This document shows positions 59,431-64,000 of a stretch of DNA of 64,000 nucleotides, in pieces. This stretch comes from Panicum virgatum. Its lineage: Eukaryota; Streptophyta; Magnoliopsida; Poales; Poaceae. The translations under genes and the position numbers were made by a program. Numbering within the stretch: the first letter of the stretch is position 1; the number at the start of each line of letters is the position of its first letter. A model generated the notes under the pieces. The model did no database searches. It was not told the DNA's origin and worked only from the letters and a program-made list of their open reading frames with translations. Location of the stretch: assembly GCF_016808335.1 (NCBI RefSeq), contig NC_053141.1:6254711-6318710 (forward strand), in the 5' to 3' direction.

Positions 59431-60082
59431 GTTAGGAACTCTTAATTATTTTCATCAACATGTCGAGTTGATTGTGCTCTTTGTAATAGGATGATTCTTT
59501 TCAATCCAGATCAACAAGATTCTGGCGAAAAGGACGGAGAAGTATTACTACTGACTACGGAGGAACATGTATAAATGAGTGTGCTCTTGTCGTTTCCCTG
59601 CATTGTTATTAACCCACCTATTGTTGATTGTGATCTAGTTTTCAAATCCTCGACGGATGTGAGTATGTGACCAACCTAATGACCAGGCATAAAAGGTTTC
59701 TAATTAAAGTCGTCATAAGCTACGGTTCTAACACACATTCATCTTCTTGGCAGATGCCGAGATTTGGCACCATAGTTGTCACTCATCAGAGATCCAATCA
59801 GCGAAGGTCGGGGGAACAAGAACACCTTAACACAAAGAACTACACCAGTTTGTGAAACACTCTCTGTTCGCTTCAATCGATCAATAGTGTTTTTCTTTCA
59901 CACAAAATCAGCACCAGCCACCAGCTATCAATCAGTCAACAGTGCTTTTCTCTCACAACAACAAATCAGCACCAGCCACAGCCACAGCCAGCCGACCAGT
60001 GTTTATTGAAGACGAAAACATTGCTACTCCAAACATTAAACTATCTATTTATTTATTGTGGCAATTACGTGCCATTATAGAT
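59431..60082. other. Spacer with an imperfect duplication
   Basis: No gene. At 59884-59928 and 59938-59983 two related stretches contain CTTTCACAC/CTCTCACAAC followed by AAATCAGCACCAGCCAC; they resemble the inside of a degraded grass MITE. It borders the 3' end of the BBE-like gene. Confidence 0.4.
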
Positions 60083-61713
60083 TTAGTGCTCTCGATCATC
60101 ATGCCGTAAGGGTGGAATGCTTTGCGCATTGTTGAACACATTTTCAGGATCCACCTTAGTCTTGGCCCGAACCAGCCGATCAAAGTTCGTGAAGAAGTAA
60201 CGCTCGCCCCACGACGCCGCACGCGCCACGGACTCGCCCGACGTTCCGCCCGTCGCATTCGCCCAGCCATTGGTCCCCAAGTCGAGGTCCAAGTAGTTGA
60301 CGTACGCGCGGCGCGGGTTCCTCGACACGTAGCGCGCCATGAACTCGTGGAACGACCGGAGCCATCCGATGCGCTCCTCCGCACGGCCGAGACGATGATC
60401 CGACGCGTTCCAGGTGACGGCGTACTGGATGCTGTACAGGTGCCCGGCGCGGTGAGGGAACGGCGTCGCGCCGCTCCCTACCCGCGCCATGGCGCCGCCG
60501 TAGGGGTCCAGCTGGATCGACCCCGGCGGCCCGGTCGACATGTGCCGGAGGATCCTCGTCGCGCCTTGCATCGAGATTGGTGCCCGCACGTAGTCGGACT
60601 TGCTCTTGGCGTACTCCCCCGCGCCGGGCTGACGGTTTGTGAGGTCGGCGACGGAGCGGAGGCCGGCGAAGTTCGCCGCCGACTCGAGCCAGCTCACCTC
60701 GGAGAGCCCGCCTCGGCGAGGCCCAGCGCCGGGAAGGTCTGGTCCAGCACTGACATGGCGAGATGCTTCGGTCCGAGAACTTGGCCGGTGAACGACATGG
60801 AGAGATTGCCATCCGGTGATGAGCCTGTCGGGATGTAGGTCGAGAGGTAGAACTCGTCGGGAAGGCTGGGCGCGACGTACTGCCACCGGTACATCAGGCC
60901 GGCGATGAGCTCGGCCGGGCCGGTCCGGCGGACGGTGAACACGGTGATGGTGTCCGGCACCGGGACAAGCCGGAGCTTCCACGCGTACACCACGCCCCAG
61001 CTCCCGCCGCCGCCGCCCCGGATGGCCCAGAACACGTCGGCGTCCATGGTGTCGCGGGTCAGCGTGCGGCCGCTCGGGTCGATCAGGACGGCGTCCAGGA
61101 CGTTGTCGGCGGCGAGCCCGTGCTTCCTCGACAGCAGCCCGAACCCGCCGCCGGCGACGTGCCCGCCCACGCCCATCGTCGCGCACGACCCGGCCGGGAG
61201 CGCGAGGGTCCGGCTGGACCGGCCCACGGCGTGGTAGAGCTCGCCGAGCGTCGCGCCGGCCTCGGCCCAGACCGTGGCGGAGCCCGGGTCGACGCGGACG
61301 CTGTTCAGGCTGGCGAGGTCGATCACGGCGAAGGGGACGCGGTTCTCCGAGGTGTAGGAGAGGCCCTCGTAGCTGTGGCCGCCGCTGCGCACGCGGATCG
61401 CCAGCGCGGCGCGGCGCGCGCACAGGACGGCGCGCCGGAGGTCGCGCTCGGAGCCCGGGAGGATGACGGCGGCCGGCTTGCCGACGCCCTGGAGCTCGAA
61501 GCGGAGGTTCCTGATGGAGGAGTCGAGGAGCGGCGTGTAGCTCGGGGACGACGGGAGGGAGAAGTTGCTGACGCCGTTGGAGAGGAGGCAGGAGGAGATG
61601 TCGTCGTAGGCTTGTAGCGGCGGCGGTGGCTGAGCACCGGCGCATGTGGCGGCGGCTGCAAAGAGACAGAGAGCAAGAGCTGCAGCAGCTGTTGCCATGG
61701 TGTGCATCGCCAT
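60083..61713 (-). pseudogene. Berberine-bridge-enzyme-like FAD oxidase, one frameshift
   Basis: A single-exon minus-strand gene starting at ATG 61713, the usual structure of grass BBE-like genes, about 545 codons in all. Residues 1-27 form a signal peptide (LALCLFAAAATCAGA), so export is expected. The FAD-binding_4 domain follows, with the bicovalent FAD sites visible: His113 in RSGGHSYEG and Cys177 in LPAGSCATMGVGGH. The frame breaks near 60703 by loss of about one base; the C-terminal half, with the BBE domain (YVNYLDLDLG, WGERYFFTNFDRLVRAK, DPENVFNNAQSIPP), is in the next frame. Family members oxidise alcohols, carbohydrates or alkaloids; the substrate here is unknown. No other lesion is seen, so an assembly error is possible. 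Confidence 0.85.
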
Positions 61714-61749
61714 GGCGGATGGATGCTACCGGAGATGGATACATGGCTG

Positions 61750-62030
61750 CTGTATATATAATGGGAATATCTGGTGCAAACCAACATCTCCGTGCAAAAT
61801 ATGGAAATTTTAATCTGGACCATTAGATCGACATCTAAGGGGAGGGGTCCAGAGAGGTGGGAGGGGGGATTTGCAAAAGTGTGATTACCCAATCTAAGGG
61901 CGGGTCTAGATTATAAAATTACCCAATCTCCCATGCCCCTTGGATGTTGATCCAATGACTTAGATTGAAGTTTCTATAGTTTGCACGAAGAGTTTGGTTT
62001 GCACCTGATACGTTCCCATATATAATACCT
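61750..62030. mobile_element. Foldback MITE at the BBE-like promoter
   Basis: The left arm (61750-61816: TATAATGGGAATATCTGGTGC, then AACATCTCCGTGCAAA) is inverted at about 61965-62030 (TTTGCACGAAGAG...GCACCTGATACGTTCCCATATATA). Arms are about 65 bp and roughly three-quarters identical by eye. A third partial arm copy lies at 62117-62172. Class and target duplication not determined. Confidence 0.6.
61753..61760 (-). promoter_or_regulatory. TATA box of the BBE-like gene
   Basis: TATATATA lies 40 nt before the ATG on the minus strand. The resulting 5' UTR would be very short. It lies at the outer edge of an inverted-repeat element (61750-62030). Confidence 0.5.
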
Positions 62031-62034
62031 CTAA

Positions 62035-62084
62035 TAATCGTGTGTGAAGAAATTTGTTGATAATCGTGTGTGAAGAAATTTGTT
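62035..62084. repeat. Exact tandem duplication of about 26 bp
   Basis: TAATCGTGTGTGAAGAAATT followed by TGTTG occurs twice head to tail. Confidence 0.9.
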
Positions 62085-62172
62085 GCCCATGATGCATCGA
62101 TGTCAATAGTTGAGGAACATATCAGGTGCAAATTAACATCTCCGTGCAAATTATGAAAATTTCAATCTGAGT

Positions 62173-62699
62173 TCAATAGTTTTGGCTGACATTTCTACGC
62201 CGATGATTCACCAGATTTATCTGAGATCTAAGGTGTATATCCGGAACGGATGGAAGTCAGCAGAAGCTTCCAAGATGATCGAATTCATGAGTGTGCTTCT
62301 GAATCATGTGAGACTTGTCAAGAACCACGGAAGAAGGGCAGCAGATAAATGTTGGCCAAAGAAGAAGAAATTACAGGTGAAGGTGCTATTTTATTATTTA
62401 CGCCGAAATCAGGCCATATCATGGCTAGGCGACCTTGTGTAAAGATCAAGAAAGAAAATAAAGCCTCTGGTTTCAAACTCCGATTTATGCATTGTCATCA
62501 CGTAAGACGGGGCGAAGCTAGAGCTAATGGGTGGGGGATGCCGTGTGCACACAACTTCATCAAGATATAGTGACTCATACTCTCATAGTATAACTAATCC
62601 GTAATTTTTAACATCAAAATTGAACTTCAATAATGGCAATATCATTTTAGTCACTAGTCAATATATTATACATACACAAATAGTTAGAGGATAGGGCAA
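62173..62699. other. Unassigned, short ORF only
   Basis: A plus-strand frame of 86 codons (62182-62442) has a Lys-rich stretch but no domain I recognise. Nothing else is supported. Confidence 0.35.
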
Positions 62700-63184
62700 C
62701 AACACTTACCAACAGTCGCCATATATAGCCATCTTTTTCTGGTTTATCAGTTTTATAATGAAAAGTGGAGGGCCTTGTGACTTCGCCAACGACTTCCCCA
62801 TTAGGTAGGCAAAATAAATAAAGAAACACGACATTGATCGCTTTAGCCAAAAGCCCGAAACATTAACAAAAGAATTTCCATATAGCAAAATATATGATCC
62901 AACCTAAAGGAAAAAAAAAAGAACAAATAGGTCAATTATTTAGCGAACAAATATGCTTTATGTTTTTTCTCACTATATTCAAGCCAAGGGCCAAACTCAT
63001 CAAACCATTCTCCAATAAATCTTCTTTGCTTCTCTTTGTCTCCAATCTTTTGCAAAGGGAAATCTATTGTGCGAGGTTGACAAAGTCCATTCTCTAAATA
63101 TTTTTTTCTCACCTTTTCTCGAAGGTTAGGATGATTAGAATCAATTTCTTTCCTTAAAACCGGGGTCATCCCAATTGATTTCAT
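62700..63184 (-). pseudogene. Relic of a TTF-type zinc-finger (hAT-like) protein
   Basis: The minus-strand frame 63184-62936 has the signature of the TTF-type zinc-finger region of hAT-derived, ZMYM1-like plant proteins: DSNHPNLREKVRKKYLENG, then CQPRTIDFPLQ and RRFIGEWFDEFGPWLEYSEK. The following cysteine block is damaged and the frame stops. Degraded continuation ([14 protein letters not shown]) lies in another frame near 62770-62830. The rest of the protein, including the dimerisation domain, is absent. It may be a transposase remnant or a domesticated gene fragment. Confidence 0.6.
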
Positions 63185-63458
63185 CTTCAGCCGAACAGCT
63201 AGCTTTCCGTCTAAAATACCTCTCCATAATAACCTATAATATATTCATTTGCATAACCAAAATGGATTCACATGATACAGATCAAAAATGATAAAATGGA
63301 TACATAATTACCTAAACAATAAACTAAATAGTCAATATGAAATACATATGCTGCTACGCTATGCACCTAGAGTCAGCAAATAGAGAGCAGAGACGAATGC
63401 TTCGGCGCGACCGAGCTGCCACGCTGGCAGCGCATGTGTCAGCGGGCCTGATGTGGCA
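63185..63458. other. Spacer, nothing seen
   Basis: AT-rich up to 63360, then GC-rich. No gene supported. Confidence 0.4.
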
Positions 63459-63513
63459 AGGCTGAGTCGCGCCACATGCTTTGGCGCGAATGCGCCGTGG
63501 CCCGACTCAGCCT
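63459..63513. repeat. Imperfect inverted repeat
   Basis: AGGCTGAGTCGCGCCAC (63459-63475) pairs with GTGGCCCGACTCAGCCT (63497-63513). It may be the core of a small MITE or a chance hairpin. Confidence 0.6.
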
Positions 63514-63781
63514 AATACAGGCACACCCGACCAGCCTCCTCTTCCTCCTCCTCCCATTCTTTTTTCCTCCACTCCCCACTCCCCACTCGACCTGACCTCC
63601 ATGGCGTCGCCCCTCCCACTCCCTTTCTAGATCCACTCTATCCTCCACCCGATTCGAAGGGGAAACAAAGGGAAACTGATCCTTGAAGGTAACTCCTCCA
63701 TTCTAACCGATTGGTTTTCCTCCATTTCACGGATTTTTAGGGTTTGAGTTGGTTAGGATTTTTGTAGGGTTCGAGTTGAAA

Positions 63782-63802
63782 TGGGCCCAACAAGAAACCC
63801 TA
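63782..63802 (+). promoter_or_regulatory. Promoter-like motifs at the right edge
   Basis: TGGGCC followed 8 nt later by the telo-box AAACCCTA (63795-63802). This pair is common before plant genes for ribosome or growth functions. GC-rich DNA after it (63840-64000) could be a 5' UTR or first exon continuing beyond the window, but no coding frame can be chosen. Confidence 0.35.
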
Positions 63803-64000
63803 GCCCGCGTCGTATTCTCCCTGTTTCCCTCATTCGCTAGGCTCCTTGGCGCCGCCGGCAGCCGCCACCTGCGCCTCCCGTCGCTGCCGGGTCTCGCCGC
63901 AGCGTGCAGTGGCGGCTGACGGGAAACAGAGGAAGGGAGGGGCGGACGCCGGCGACGCCTGGCCGTCGGCCCTGGGCCACGGTGGTGGCTGGAAGGAGGG

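Noticed and set aside
60122..61617. Plus-strand ORFs opposite the BBE-like gene
   Set aside because: GC-rich shadow frames of a clear FAD-oxidase gene.

Overview
This is nuclear DNA of a grass (Poaceae); the species cannot be fixed from the sequence. The evidence is stacked plant Ty3/gypsy and Ty1/copia LTR retrotransposons, a grass-type tRNA SINE, MITEs, and one berberine-bridge-enzyme-like gene. No bacterial or organellar features are present.

Layout. Positions 1-44984 are one large nest. The outer element, A, is a Tat-lineage Ty3/gypsy element on the minus strand with a second, aRNH-type RNase H domain. Only the last 176 bp of its left LTR lie in the window, and its right LTR ends at 44984. 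Three elements sit inside A. C1 (934-12993, minus, Tat lineage, TSD GCTGT) lies in A's antisense gene. B (13258-23207, plus, Athila-like) lies further along the same antisense gene and has lost the start of its 5' LTR. C2 (32695-44037, plus, same family as C1, TSD GTGCT/GTGTT) lies in A's 5' LTR.

Right of A is probably an intron-containing host gene on the minus strand. Candidate exons are at about 56.8, 52.1, 45.7 and 45.0 kb. Its introns hold a hAT-type MITE (45898-46452), a copia element E (46458-51675) inserted in the MITE's 8-bp target duplication, and a non-autonomous relative of A called D (52344-56415, TSD ATCAA). From 57 to 64 kb the DNA is less repetitive: a SINE, several MITEs, a frameshifted BBE-like gene (60083-61713, minus), a relic of a TTF-zinc-finger (hAT-type) protein, and a promoter-like stretch at the right edge.

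How the parts work together. A and the C family carry sense gag-pol and one or more antisense genes that converge on it. In C1 and C2 the antisense cargo is a multi-exon plant-mobile-domain/coiled-coil gene with its own TATA box, preceded by a small Ser/Asp-rich ORF. In A it is a Transposase_28/coiled-coil protein. Where the convergent genes meet, C1, C2 and A all hold series of hairpins. C1 and C2 also share a plausible intron between protease and reverse transcriptase. B carries a third ORF downstream of integrase with its own TATA box and copies of a GGCCGGCC palindrome module also found in its LTR. No autonomous element here is intact. Most premature stops look like C-to-T (or G-to-A) changes, as expected for methylated, silenced DNA.
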